Source: Nitrospirota bacterium (lineage in GTDB: Bacteria; Nitrospirota; Nitrospiria; Nitrospirales; Nitrospiraceae). From it: a DNA stretch of 64,000 nt. The notes beneath the pieces are model-generated. The model saw only the letters and a program-made list of their open reading frames with translations. It did not search any database and was not told the origin of the DNA. A program made the translations under genes and the position numbers. Below are positions 1 through 7,632 of this stretch, in pieces; the first letter of the stretch is position 1; each line of letters begins with the position of its first letter. The DNA is taken from positions 62,001 to 126,000 of the forward strand of contig JAUXVD010000003.1 in the NCBI GenBank assembly GCA_030684575.1, given 5' to 3'.

Positions 1-58
1 TGCCATGTGGCCGTTGATATGCTTCAAGAGCTATTCCGCAGCCGACCAGCATTCTTCA

Positions 59-373
59 TTAGTTTAGTGTGGGAATCGTGAGGAGTGGCCGGCTGTGGCC
101 CTCGCCGTCGTGGAGAAAACGAAACCCGCCGGCTTCGGTATAGTCGACTGTCACCCCTTCCATCCGCGGTGCACTGCGCCGATCCACTGCTATCGTGAGA
201 CCGTCGACTTCCTGCACGTCATCGTCTGGCTGGGTTGTGGCTTCCAACGTAATATTGAAGCTTAAGCGCGACTCGTCCAGGTCGCGCACGGACACCCGGA
301 CGATCGGATCCTCGGGATGGTTGACTTGGATCGATTTCAACTGTGCGATGGCGGCAACCGTGATAGCAATCAT
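59..373 (-). CDS. HesB/IscA-fold-like protein lacking cysteines
   Basis: A 104-residue protein whose order of beta elements (start MIAITVAAIAQLK, middle VDGLTIAVDRRSAPRMEG, then VDYTEAGGFRF) resembles A-type Fe-S carrier (HesB/IscA) proteins. It contains no cysteine at all, so the three ligand cysteines of genuine IscA/ErpA proteins are absent and cluster binding by the usual mode is not expected. The reading frame is open further upstream, but the ATG at 371-373 overlaps the toxin stop by 4 bases (ATGA), which argues for translational coupling and for this start. It is the last gene of an antitoxin-toxin-HesB-like cluster. Family assignment is by eye; an unrelated small beta protein is possible. 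Confidence 0.6.
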   Translation of the reverse strand: MIAITVAAIAQLKSIQVNHPEDPIVRVSVRDLDESRLSFNITLEATTQPDDDVQEVDGLTIAVDRRSAPRMEGVTVDYTEAGGFRFLHDGEGHSRPLLTIPTLN

Positions 374-633
374 GCACGAAGCTCCCTCTGGCGAACGATG
401 CGGTGTATGTCGACCAGGTGATCGTCCCGGTCGATGGAGTAAAAAATTCGCCATTCCTCGACCGCATATTTGGAAAGGCCTGGCAGGTCCGGCGTGATCG
501 GTTCGTGCCTCAAGTTATCGACGTTGGAGGCAATCCATTTGGTTTTGTCCAGGAGTCGCTGTGCCATGGCCGGATCCAGGTTGGTAAGATCGTGGAGCAC
601 CGCTGGTCGATAGGCGAGTCGGTACCAGGCCAT
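370..633 (-). CDS. RelE/ParE-family toxin
   Basis: An 87-residue basic protein with the RelE/ParE layout: an N-terminal strand (MAWYRLAYRPAVLHDL), two helices, then the C-terminal hairpin with KYAVEEWRIFYSID and a final VDIHRIVRQRELR strand carrying the conserved arginines. RelE toxins cleave mRNA on the ribosome; ParE toxins poison gyrase; the sequence alone does not decide which. The start follows the antitoxin stop by 7 bases and has no clear ribosome site, so it is probably translated by coupling. Its stop overlaps the start of the HesB-like gene. Confidence 0.8.
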   Translation of the reverse strand: MAWYRLAYRPAVLHDLTNLDPAMAQRLLDKTKWIASNVDNLRHEPITPDLPGLSKYAVEEWRIFYSIDRDDHLVDIHRIVRQRELRA

Positions 634-640
634 GATGTGT

Positions 641-844
641 TTACCAGCGGAGCCCGAGCTGATCCGCGAGGTCTTCGCCTGAGAGTCTTTCCGTGCTGGA
701 GAGGGATTCTTTCAGGCGGGCACGCAGCTCCTCGCTCAGCTGGAGTCCAAGGTCAGGATCGCCCAGTAGCTCACGTAGGCGATCGTCGACAATTCCGCGT
801 ACGAGTTCTTTGAGTTGTGCCGGGGAAAGTTGAGCGAGGTCCAT
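641..844 (-). CDS. antitoxin of the RelE/ParE pair
   Basis: A 67-residue acidic, helix-rich protein (ELVRGIVDDRLRELLGDPDL, then SEELRARLKESL) directly upstream of the toxin gene. Size, charge and gene order (antitoxin first) match type II antitoxins that bind and neutralise RelE/ParE toxins and repress their own promoter. I do not see a definite ribbon-helix-helix or helix-turn-helix motif, so DNA binding is inferred from the class, not read from the sequence. The call depends largely on the neighbouring toxin. Confidence 0.7.
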   Translation of the reverse strand: MDLAQLSPAQLKELVRGIVDDRLRELLGDPDLGLQLSEELRARLKESLSSTERLSGEDLADQLGLRW

Positions 845-852
845 AGAGACGG

Positions 853-882
853 AGGATACGGAGGCTGATGCCTAAAATGCAA
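853..882 (-). promoter_or_regulatory. candidate promoter of the toxin-antitoxin cluster
   Basis: On the minus strand TTGCAT (877-882) and TATCCT (853-858) are separated by 18 bases. Transcription would start about 2 bases before the antitoxin ATG at 844, giving an almost leaderless mRNA. No ribosome-binding site is visible before that ATG, which fits, but the -10 match is weak. Confidence 0.3.
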
Positions 883-961
883 CAGTCGGCGACTTTTCTG
901 GCATGCTCATTCCCGCAGTGGCCTGGTCCTGTATCGAGAATCTTGCCAGGGAGAGGGTGCT

Positions 962-1288
962 CTACTGAAGGCCGGCTTTGGGTTGGAGCTGCTTGATCAT
1001 GAGGCTCAAGCGGTCTTGTTGTGGGGCGGCTATGGTCAGAAACTCTATCCCGATGCCGGCGGATCCGGACCAGCGCACGGTGGCATTGTCGATCAGAATC
1101 GGTTGAGGTTCGCCTGGAACATGTAATTGCATGGCGATCTGCATGCCGGTAAAGGGGCTGATCAGACTCTCCACGCGACATCCCTTGGCCGAAAGGTCTC
1201 GGATTGACCCTGTATGGCGGAAATGATTCTGGTGCACTAAGGTGCTGGAGAGCGACACGGGAAACCTGGGGTGCTTTCTTGTGACCAT
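962..1288 (-). CDS. PilZ domain protein
   Basis: A 108-residue single-domain protein. It has the two c-di-GMP contact motifs of PilZ: an RxxxR-type segment near the N-terminus (RKHPRFP) and a D-x-S-x-x-G motif (DLSAKG) about residue 32, followed by the beta-barrel pattern with ATVRWSGSAGIGIEF. PilZ proteins are c-di-GMP receptors that act by protein contact, but no partner is encoded next to it. It stands alone on the minus strand, transcribed toward the toxin-antitoxin cluster. A second PilZ protein is at 37097-37426. Confidence 0.85.
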   Translation of the reverse strand: MVTRKHPRFPVSLSSTLVHQNHFRHTGSIRDLSAKGCRVESLISPFTGMQIAMQLHVPGEPQPILIDNATVRWSGSAGIGIEFLTIAAPQQDRLSLMIKQLQPKAGLQ

Positions 1289-1622
1289 AACGGTGCTCTG
1301 AGCCGGCTGCTAATAGGCGATGATCGCCCGGAAATGTAGCAGGGAATCCCTCCAGATAGCGAGGGGGCGCCGTTGTTTCATTCAAACAATTATTATCAGG
1401 CGCCTAGGAATTCCTGCACAAACTATGGAGAAGGGGTGGTTGTCACATCCCTGTCGTGTTCTGATGGTTCAGACTTGGCGCTGAGTGGAAAGCGAGCGAG
1501 GGCTATGATAAAAATCCTGGTCGCGAATCATAGATGAAGCCGGCCGGCATGCAGGAGCGTTCTATCTGTGGCAGGTTTTGGCTGTTCCTATTCTCAAGCG
1601 AACCATATGGAGGATTCGAGTG
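1289..1622. other. intergenic region between divergent PilZ and FKBP genes
   Basis: About 330 bases with no supported gene. It must hold the divergent control signals for the PilZ gene (minus) and the FKBP gene (plus). I see a TATGAT-like -10 near 1504 but no matching -35 at normal distance, and no repeat or RNA gene. The only clear site is GGAGG at 1609-1613, which sets the FKBP start at 1623. Confidence 0.4.
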
Positions 1623-2180
1623 ATGGCACGATTGGCATTCCTACGAGGTGTCTGTTCTGTTTGTGTGTTCTCTTTGGGCATGATGAGCTCTCAGGCCTGG
1701 GCCGAGGCGTCCAAGCCTGATACCGGGGCGACGGTTGCTGCCGGGAACATCGTGTCGTTGGAATACACGTTGACGCTCGACGATCAGTCCGTGCTTGAAT
1801 CCAACGTCGGCAAGGAGCCGATGACGTATACGCAGGGTGCGCATGAGATTGTTCCAGGATTAGAAACTGCCATGGTAGGTATGAAAAAAGGGGAACGCAA
1901 ACATGTCATTGTCGCTCCCGCTGATGGCTACGGACCGATTGACCCGCAAGCTCTTCGAGAGGTGAAGAAGGACCTCATCCCGGCTGCAGCGCAGAAAGTG
2001 GGGACTCAGCTTCAAGGCCAGTCGGCCGAAGGAGCGACGGCGTTTCCTATTGTGAAGGAAATCAAAGGCGAAACGGTCGTGCTCGATTTCAACCATCCGC
2101 TGGCAGGGAAGACGTTGCACTTCGACGTGACCGTTCTGGCCATTACCGGGGGGCAGGCCCCGGCGCAGCCGGAGAAGTAA
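1623..2180 (+). CDS. periplasmic FKBP-type peptidyl-prolyl isomerase (SlyD-like)
   Basis: A 185-residue secreted proline isomerase. The N-terminus is a Sec signal peptide (basic MARLAFLR, hydrophobic core, predicted cleavage after AWA). The mature part starts with the FKBP strand (GNIVSLEYTLTLDDQSVLESN), then EIVPGLETAMVGMKKGE, the hallmark of SlyD-like FKBPs, an inserted-flap region (DPQALREVKKDLIP) and a closing FDVTV strand. The frame is open from 1578, but GGAGG at 1609-1613 lies 9 bases before the ATG at 1623, which also gives a normal signal peptide. Role: cis-trans isomerisation and chaperoning of exported proteins. It appears monocistronic. Confidence 0.88.
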   Translation: MARLAFLRGVCSVCVFSLGMMSSQAWAEASKPDTGATVAAGNIVSLEYTLTLDDQSVLESNVGKEPMTYTQGAHEIVPGLETAMVGMKKGERKHVIVAPADGYGPIDPQALREVKKDLIPAAAQKVGTQLQGQSAEGATAFPIVKEIKGETVVLDFNHPLAGKTLHFDVTVLAITGGQAPAQPEK

Positions 2181-2290
2181 TCGCGGGGATGAGAGCTTCT
2201 TATGTCTGAATCGTTTCCACTGTGCGATCCAACGGCATTTGATTTTCGGTGGAGGCGCTTCTAAAATGCCGCCTTTGGATTGATGCTGTG

Positions 2291-3010
2291 ATGCCCACCA
2301 GTTCTCGCGCCCGGACAACCGCTCCACCTAAAAAGAAGGCTCGTAAGAAGCCTCTCGTCCTTGACGCGTCGTACAAGCGCCGTTTTCAGGCCAGGCTTCT
2401 GAAGTGGTACGCGAAGCATGGCCGTGATCTGCCTTGGCGAAGGACCTCTGATCCCTATCACATTCTGGTCTCTGAAGTGATGTTGCAACAGACCCAGGTT
2501 GATCGGGTGATTCCGAAGTACCATGAGTTTCTGGGGCGTTACCCAAGCTTTAAAGGATTGGCTGACGCACTGGTCTCGGATGTGAAGAAGACGTGGTATC
2601 CGCTTGGGTATAATATTCGGCCTGAACGGCTCCATAGTATCGCGTGCGAGACGGTTGCGCGTTATGGGGGGCAACTTCCGAGCGCTGCGGAGGAGTTGCT
2701 GTCGTTCAAAGGCATTGGACGGTACACGGCCGGCGCCATTCGGTCGTTCGCGTTTAACGAAGATGCGCCGATCCTGGATACGAATGTGATTCGGGTGCTG
2801 CATCGGGTATTTGTTGCGAAGGGCGACCCCAAAACGCAGAAGCCGAAGCTCTGGGAATTATCTGAAGCGCTGATTCCGAGAGGGAAAGGTTACGACTTTA
2901 ACCAGGCGATCATGGACTTTGGGGCGACCTGTTGCACGGCGAGGAATCCCTTCTGTGGGACATGTCCGATGAAACCAATCTGTAAGACGTATCCGTTCGT
3001 TCGGACGTAA
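2291..3010 (+). CDS. mutY: MutY-like HhH-GPD adenine/mismatch DNA glycosylase, short form
   Basis: A 239-residue base-excision glycosylase. The catalytic glutamate lies in SEVMLQQT (E62), the helix-hairpin-helix is FKGIGRYTAGAI (about 139-150), and the catalytic aspartate is D163 in ILDTNVIRV. A [4Fe-4S] loop is formed by C215, C222, C225 and C231 (C-x6-C-x2-C-x5-C). The protein ends just after this loop, so the roughly 110-residue C-terminal domain that recognises 8-oxoguanine in E. coli MutY is missing. The usual WxGLGYYxRA segment reads WYPLGYNIRPERL here. Substrate is therefore uncertain: A:G/A:8-oxoG as in MutY or another mismatch. A lysine-rich N-terminal tail of about 20 residues precedes the core. 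A GTG at 2249 is an alternative start. Nudix and exonuclease genes follow directly. Confidence 0.85.
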   Translation: MPTSSRARTTAPPKKKARKKPLVLDASYKRRFQARLLKWYAKHGRDLPWRRTSDPYHILVSEVMLQQTQVDRVIPKYHEFLGRYPSFKGLADALVSDVKKTWYPLGYNIRPERLHSIACETVARYGGQLPSAAEELLSFKGIGRYTAGAIRSFAFNEDAPILDTNVIRVLHRVFVAKGDPKTQKPKLWELSEALIPRGKGYDFNQAIMDFGATCCTARNPFCGTCPMKPICKTYPFVRT

Positions 3011-3029
3011 CCGGGGATGTCGGCTGGCC

Positions 3030-3434
3030 ATGAAGGTGATTGAGGTCGCAGCAGGTCTGATCTGCCGAGATGGCCGCTATTTGATTGCCCGACGGAAGCC
3101 TGGTGTGCATTTGGCAGGGTTCTGGGAGTTCCCGGGCGGGAAGCGCGAAGCCGGTGAGACGTTGGAAGAATGTCTGCAGCGAGAGCTGTTCGAAGAGCTG
3201 AATGTTCGTATCGATGTACCGCTGCCCTTCCAGGTCATTCGGCACCAGTACCCTGAGAAAATCGTGGAGCTGCATTTTTTTCGTTGTCGAATTGAGAGCG
3301 GGGATGCCATGGCGATAGACTGCGCGGAGATTCAGTGGGTCTGGCCGCACGAATTGGACGCCTTCGAGTTTCCTCCGGCAGACCGTCCGGTTGTTGAGGC
3401 GTTACAGAGTCAGGCTATGGGGCAGGAATTATGA
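3030..3434 (+). CDS. Nudix hydrolase, MutT-like (8-oxo-dGTP diphosphatase type)
   Basis: A 134-residue protein with a complete Nudix box beginning GGKREAGETLEECLQREL and ending EELNV (G-x5-E-x7-RE-x2-EE pattern), preceded by the WEFPGG typical of MutT. MutT-type enzymes hydrolyse 8-oxo-dGTP to the monophosphate, keeping oxidised guanine out of DNA. It begins 19 bases after the mutY-like stop and its end overlaps the next gene by 4 bases, so the three are probably one transcript. Its fold is related to the C-terminal domain that the preceding MutY lacks. Confidence 0.88.
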   Translation: MKVIEVAAGLICRDGRYLIARRKPGVHLAGFWEFPGGKREAGETLEECLQRELFEELNVRIDVPLPFQVIRHQYPEKIVELHFFRCRIESGDAMAIDCAEIQWVWPHELDAFEFPPADRPVVEALQSQAMGQEL

Positions 3435-4147
3435 AAGTCGTTCTGGACATTGAGACGATTCAAGCGCCTCGGGATGAATGGGCCAGGCTGGCTGGAAAAG
3501 TTCCTGAGGACAGCGCATTCGAACCGGCAGAGGGGAGCTACGATTTATTCACGGCTGGGGCGGCAGATGAACGACGTCGCATCGACGATGAGCAATATGC
3601 GAAGTCCGCCTTCGATGGTACGTTCAGCCAGATTGTCTGTATCGGGCTATTGGAATTTTCAGACCAACTCGAACCCCGCGGGGCGGTGGCCTGGTTTGGA
3701 GGGGATGAGCGGGAGCTGCTGCGGCAGTTCTGGAGCCGATTGGCGCAGAACCGCCCGTCGCTCTTCGTCACTCATAACGGCCTGGGCTTCGACCTGCCGT
3801 TTATTCGGAAGCGATCGATGATCCATCAAGTCAAGCCGAGCGTCGAGGTGAATCTCGCCAAGTTCAGGACGGAGCCCGTCTATGACACGATGGCAGTCTG
3901 GAGTAATTGGGATACCCGCGGGTGGGTCAAGCTCGATGTGCTGGCGAGAGCGCTGAACGTCGAAACGAAGTCTGGGAGCGGGTCGCAGGTGGCCGAGATG
4001 TGGGAGAAGGGACAGGGGCTCGAGCTGGCTCGGTACTGTCTCCAAGATACGTATGTGACGTATGCCTGTTATTGCCGGATGAATTTCCGGCAGCCCCTGT
4101 CCAGCGAAGTGGTCTTACTCCAACCGGAATTGCTGAACGTCGGTTGA
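3431..4147 (+). CDS. predicted 3'-5' exonuclease, PolB-like DnaQ superfamily
   Basis: A 238-residue protein with the DEDD exonuclease motifs in order: Exo I DIETI at residues 6-10, Exo II THNGLGFDLPFI near 115-126, and Exo III in the YCLQDTYVTY segment near 198-207. It belongs to the stand-alone exonucleases related to the proofreading domain of family B polymerases; there is no polymerase domain. The ATG lies inside the end of the Nudix gene (ATGA overlap), which indicates coupled translation. With the glycosylase and Nudix genes this forms a small oxidative-damage or mismatch-repair operon. The true substrate is not known from the sequence. Confidence 0.8.
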   Translation: MKVVLDIETIQAPRDEWARLAGKVPEDSAFEPAEGSYDLFTAGAADERRRIDDEQYAKSAFDGTFSQIVCIGLLEFSDQLEPRGAVAWFGGDERELLRQFWSRLAQNRPSLFVTHNGLGFDLPFIRKRSMIHQVKPSVEVNLAKFRTEPVYDTMAVWSNWDTRGWVKLDVLARALNVETKSGSGSQVAEMWEKGQGLELARYCLQDTYVTYACYCRMNFRQPLSSEVVLLQPELLNVG

Positions 4148-4153
4148 GGAACA

Positions 4154-5071
4154 TTAGCGCGTCTGGGTCGCCTCAGCTTTTTTCTTCTTCGGTGCCGGTT
4201 TTGCCGATACCTTGGTCGACGTCATCGCTTTCATTTCCTCCGCTCGTTCCCGCAGTTCGCGCTTCATCCATTCTGATTCCTTGCGCAGCATATTGATCTC
4301 GGTATCCTTCTTGGTAAGCGCTTCTTTGGCTTTCCCTAACTCACCGAGCTGCTGAGCGGTCATTTGGCTCTCGCTCATATTGACCGACACCGGCTGAGCT
4401 TTCGCTGGGGCGGCTGCCGTCATGGGCGACAGGGGATTGCTCGGCGTGGCTTTTGCGGTTGGCATGGCGGCAGGCATCGGCGCTTTGGCCAAAGCATGAT
4501 AGTCGATGACCATTGAGATGGCCCCGACGGCGCCACCAGCGGCATAGGCCGGAGCTGGTTCGATGCGAGCCATGGACTCAGGAAGGAAAGCGGTCGGCTT
4601 GGCGCCCTTTCCTATGGTGAGGTAGATCGATCCCTTCGAGACATACAGACTGCCCGTGGTGGGTTCAGAGCCTGACCCTGCCGATGAGGATACGCGGAAC
4701 CCGACAAGCTGTTCGGGTTTCGCCTTTGATAGGCCTTGTGCGAGCAGGGGAGAAAGAAACTCTGCATCCTCATCGCTGAATACTCTCATCGGCTTGCTGC
4801 CACCAGCGGACATTTTCGACGTTCCGCTCATGCCGTCATTGCCGTAGACCCCTTTCACGATTTTTGTAATGGTCTGTTGATCGATCACCGCCGGATGGCT
4901 GGCTTCAAACGACCAATCGGTCACTTCCTCCAGTGTCACGCTACCCTTTGTATTGTGCGCCAGCTTTGTCCCGCCGGCACAGCCGCTGATGGCTAGGGTA
5001 AGAGCGGTAATTCCGACGAGGCCCTTCAGGATAGAGTTCTGCAGGTTTCTTGGTCTGAGGTCGTTTTTCAT
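4154..5071 (-). CDS. lipoprotein with C-terminal coiled coil, function unknown
   Basis: A 305-residue protein with a type II signal peptide (LTLAISGC lipobox, cysteine near residue 30). The mature region has a globular part of about 170 residues, including a VYVSKGSIYLTIGK-like strand pair, then an Ala/Pro/Met-rich linker, a coiled coil (about residues 235-280, rich in K/E heptads) and a Lys-rich tail. The chosen ATG at 5069-5071 has AAGGAG about 8 bases upstream; the frame is open to 5158. It follows a 43-residue membrane protein gene on the same strand. I do not recognise the family. A periplasmic anchoring role is a guess from the architecture. Confidence 0.75.
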   Translation of the reverse strand: MKNDLRPRNLQNSILKGLVGITALTLAISGCAGGTKLAHNTKGSVTLEEVTDWSFEASHPAVIDQQTITKIVKGVYGNDGMSGTSKMSAGGSKPMRVFSDEDAEFLSPLLAQGLSKAKPEQLVGFRVSSSAGSGSEPTTGSLYVSKGSIYLTIGKGAKPTAFLPESMARIEPAPAYAAGGAVGAISMVIDYHALAKAPMPAAMPTAKATPSNPLSPMTAAAPAKAQPVSVNMSESQMTAQQLGELGKAKEALTKKDTEINMLRKESEWMKRELRERAEEMKAMTSTKVSAKPAPKKKKAEATQTR

Positions 5072-5144
5072 CGAGGCGCTCCTTCTTTCAGGACTGGTGT
5101 GTGGGGCGATTTCAGCGAACCGCGATGTTTCGACGGCGTCGGAA

Positions 5145-5276
5145 CTACCAGATTCCAAGGCCCATTAATGTCACGCTCAGCGCAATCCATCCGAAGAGTC
5201 CCATCGCAATGATGGTCTCAAGGCTCGTGGAGGCATCTGCTTTTTCGCTGGCATTGTGATGTTGATTCTCGATCAT
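5145..5276 (-). CDS. 43-residue single-span membrane protein
   Basis: A small gene read directly from the minus strand: start ATG at 5274-5276, stop TAG at 5145-5147. The product begins MIENQHHNASEKADAS, then has one hydrophobic span (about residues 19-43, TIIAMGLFGWIALSVTLMGL) ending GIW. GGAG lies 7 bases before the ATG. The polar N-terminus with a C-terminal span suggests a tail-anchored topology. It lies 73 bases upstream of the lipoprotein gene on the same strand, so co-transcription is likely. No family is recognised. Confidence 0.55.
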   Translation of the reverse strand: MIENQHHNASEKADASTSLETIIAMGLFGWIALSVTLMGLGIW

Positions 5277-5705
5277 GGCTCTTCTCCAAGGAGTGAGTGT
5301 GGGAAATGCGTATACGTGATTATTTGTAAAGCAAAGGCTATGCCTTCATAGGGCAAGCAAGCTGGTGCAAGAGGTGCCTGAGGGTCATGAAGGAGGAATG
5401 CGGAGAGGTTGTTACCTCTGTCCGTCTGGTAATTAAGCGATGTAATAAGCGATGTATTAGCTATAATATGATGAAATAATTTAGTAATTTATTATTTATA
5501 GATATGATTGTTTGCAGGTTTATAAAGCGGAATGGTCGAGTTTTTTCTGGAGAATTTGTTGAGAATGGGAAGTGAGTGGGCAAAATATGCCTGCTTAGTA
5601 GAGGAGTTCGTGGGCCTGTGGTGGAGGCAGATCTCGTACAGCGTTGTTCGTTTTTGGAGCCGTACCTTGCCGAGCAGTCTTTAGGGAGGGGACGATCGGC
5701 ACGAT
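5277..5705. other. intergenic region with AT-rich block and 12-bp tandem repeat
   Basis: About 430 bases between the small membrane gene and miaB. Bases 5430-5530 are strikingly AT-rich for this chromosome and include a 12-base tandem repeat (AAGCGATGTAAT at 5435-5446, AAGCGATGTATT at 5447-5458) followed by TATAAT at 5462-5467. A possible 39-codon ORF on the plus strand (5565-5684, ending before the convergent miaB stop) has only a weak ribosome site, and I do not call it a gene. Confidence 0.45.
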
Positions 5706-7076
5706 TTAATTCACAGGCGGACGTTCTGCGTACAAAGTTGTGGACGACGCATCGTAAATGGCAAGGGAGAGCATGTCTCCCGGTTTGGAAGGTACTGCGC
5801 CCTTATCCCAGATGACGGTGATATTGCCATCTGATTTGCCCATACCCTGTGCGGCTGAGCGTTTGGCATCCCCTTCGACCAGGATGGGGAGAGTGCGCTT
5901 GAGATACTCCCGGTTCCGCTCGTAGGAAATGTTCCGTTGGAGGTCGAAGAGCCGCGTCACGCGTTCAGTCTTTACCGAATCGGGAACATCGTCGGGGAAC
6001 TTGCGTGCCGCGATGGTGTTCTTTCGTTCGGAATATTTGAAGATGAATGCCGAGTGAAACCGTATGTCTTCGAGAAGCCGGTACGTCTCGGCGAAGTCTT
6101 CCTCGCTCTCCCCACAGAAGCCTCCAATGATATCGGTGCTGAGCACGATGTCAGACTGCAGGGTGAGGATACGGTCGACTAAGGCACGACATTCTTTATT
6201 GGTATAGGTGCGATTCATCAAGCCGAGGATGCGGTCGCTGCCGGATTGAAGCGGCAAATGAATTTGCTTGCAGATACGGGGATGCGACACGACGGCCTCT
6301 AACAATGAAAGCGGAAAATCTTTGGGGTGGGGGGACGTGAATCTCACCCGTTCGATGCCCGGTACATCCGCGACGGCCGTGATCAATCGTGTAAAGTCCC
6401 AGTTGTCGAATCGATATGAATTGACGTTTTGTCCGAGGAGCGTGATCTGCTTAAACCCTTGCTCGGCGATCCGTCGAGCTTCCTGCACGATGCCTTCTGG
6501 GTCACGGGAGCGTTCCCGCCCTCGCGTATAGGGGACTACGCAAAAACTACAGAAGTTATCGCAGCCACGCATGACGGCAATCCAGGCATTCACCTTGTCG
6601 TTTCGATCGGGTATGACATCGTGGTACGTCTCATATTCTGAAAGGTCGACCGCGATTCCCTTTTGATCCTCTCCCTCTGCTTGGGAGAGCATGGCGTTTC
6701 GGATCAACCTGGGCAGCTGGCGATAGGCATCAGGGCCAGCGAGCACATCCACGAGTGGCTGGATGTCCGTCAGCTCTTCTTTGAGGTTTTGTGCCATACA
6801 ACCCAACACCCCTACGACCAATGGGCGTTGGCGCTTGAGTTTTTTCAGCTCAGATAAGTGTTTGTAGACTTTATTATGCGCATTCTCGCGAATGGCACAG
6901 GTATTCATGAGGATGACGTCTGCACGTTCCCGCTCGTCGGTAAATACAAAGCCATCCTGTTTCATCAGCGAGCGAACGAGTTCCGAGTCGTACTCGTTCA
7001 TCTGACAACCGAAGGTTTCAAGATGTACTTGGGTTGGTGCGAGCGGGATCTTCATCATCTCGATAGGTTTGATCAT
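5706..7076 (-). CDS. miaB: tRNA-2-methylthio-N6-isopentenyladenosine synthase MiaB
   Basis: Radical-SAM methylthiotransferase of about 456 residues that converts i6A37 to ms2i6A37 in tRNAs reading UNN codons. Visible parts: UPF0004 domain with its three cluster cysteines (FGCQMNEYDSE, NTCAIRENA, LGCMAQ), the radical-SAM CxxxCxxC (GCDNFCSFC with PYTRGRERS after it, typical of MiaB rather than RimO), and a C-terminal TRAM domain starting near VTRLFDLQ. The frame is open to 7115, but a good promoter at 7086-7115 means translation must start at 7076 or at the ATG pair near 7055-7058. The first choice leaves a leader of only a few bases. Confidence 0.95.
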   Translation of the reverse strand: MIKPIEMMKIPLAPTQVHLETFGCQMNEYDSELVRSLMKQDGFVFTDERERADVILMNTCAIRENAHNKVYKHLSELKKLKRQRPLVVGVLGCMAQNLKEELTDIQPLVDVLAGPDAYRQLPRLIRNAMLSQAEGEDQKGIAVDLSEYETYHDVIPDRNDKVNAWIAVMRGCDNFCSFCVVPYTRGRERSRDPEGIVQEARRIAEQGFKQITLLGQNVNSYRFDNWDFTRLITAVADVPGIERVRFTSPHPKDFPLSLLEAVVSHPRICKQIHLPLQSGSDRILGLMNRTYTNKECRALVDRILTLQSDIVLSTDIIGGFCGESEEDFAETYRLLEDIRFHSAFIFKYSERKNTIAARKFPDDVPDSVKTERVTRLFDLQRNISYERNREYLKRTLPILVEGDAKRSAAQGMGKSDGNITVIWDKGAVPSKPGDMLSLAIYDASSTTLYAERPPVN

Positions 7077-7085
7077 AGCGGCGCC

Positions 7086-7115
7086 ATTATAGGAAGATCT
7101 TCGTGATAGGAGCAA
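7086..7115 (-). promoter_or_regulatory. miaB promoter, sigma-70 type
   Basis: On the minus strand TTGCTC (7110-7115), 18-base spacer, perfect TATAAT (7086-7091). The predicted transcription start (about 7079) is only about 3 bases before the first in-frame ATG, so the mRNA would be nearly leaderless. Confidence 0.55.
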
Positions 7116-7140
7116 GGCACTTTAGCGAATAGGCGGTATT

Positions 7141-7632
7141 GTGACCTGCTCTCGGTTGAAGGGCTCCGTATCCCATGGTAGGATCTTGTCCATCGTTGCC
7201 AGCTCACTACACCGTGAGTCATTTGTGACACCTTCACCGTTGGCCGTTTCCATTCTTACCTTCTTTCTATTCCTCCTCCCTGGGGCTGGAGGATGGACGA
7301 AGGAAATTCTTCCCATCGAGCCGGATCTCAGTAGCAGAATCGAAGAACATTACGATCACGAAGCCCGGCTCTTTCTGATGCTCTATTCTCTGCATGGGAA
7401 CGGCACAGTCGATTATGTCACCGGGCGTCTCGTGCAGGAATATTCCAGGAATAGTTACGGCAATCCTGTCTATGAGACTGAGGCCTATCCCATGTTCTAT
7501 TGGTGGAACCACACCATGTATAACGATCCGGAGCAGGATGGTGTGAATGGCAATGAACGGGTCTATCAGGAGAATATGGAATTCGATATTTCCCGCTATA
7601 AGCCCTGCAGCTTCAACGGCCAACCCTGCTGA
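7141..7632 (+). CDS. putative exported protein, function unknown
   Basis: A frame of up to 163 residues from a GTG at 7141; a GTG at 7225 would leave 135 residues. A hydrophobic stretch (LAVSILTFFLFLLPGAGG) looks like a signal peptide or N-terminal anchor. The rest is acidic and aromatic-rich, with YPMFYWWNHTMYNDPEQDG in the middle and cysteines near the C-terminus (YKPCSFNGQPC). No family is recognised. It is divergent from miaB and has its own short downstream gap before the ampG-like gene. The start is unsettled because no good ribosome site is visible before any candidate. Confidence 0.55.
   Translation: MTCSRLKGSVSHGRILSIVASSLHRESFVTPSPLAVSILTFFLFLLPGAGGWTKEILPIEPDLSSRIEEHYDHEARLFLMLYSLHGNGTVDYVTGRLVQEYSRNSYGNPVYETEAYPMFYWWNHTMYNDPEQDGVNGNERVYQENMEFDISRYKPCSFNGQPC

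Noticed and set aside
771-1385. 204-codon minus-strand frame across the antitoxin and PilZ genes
   Set aside because: It overlaps the better-supported antitoxin and PilZ genes in another frame, and its product is rich in Arg, Pro, His and Ser, typical of a shadow frame.
5565-5684. 39-codon plus-strand frame after an AT-rich block
   Set aside because: Only a weak ribosome site and no recognised domain; kept as a finding rather than a gene.
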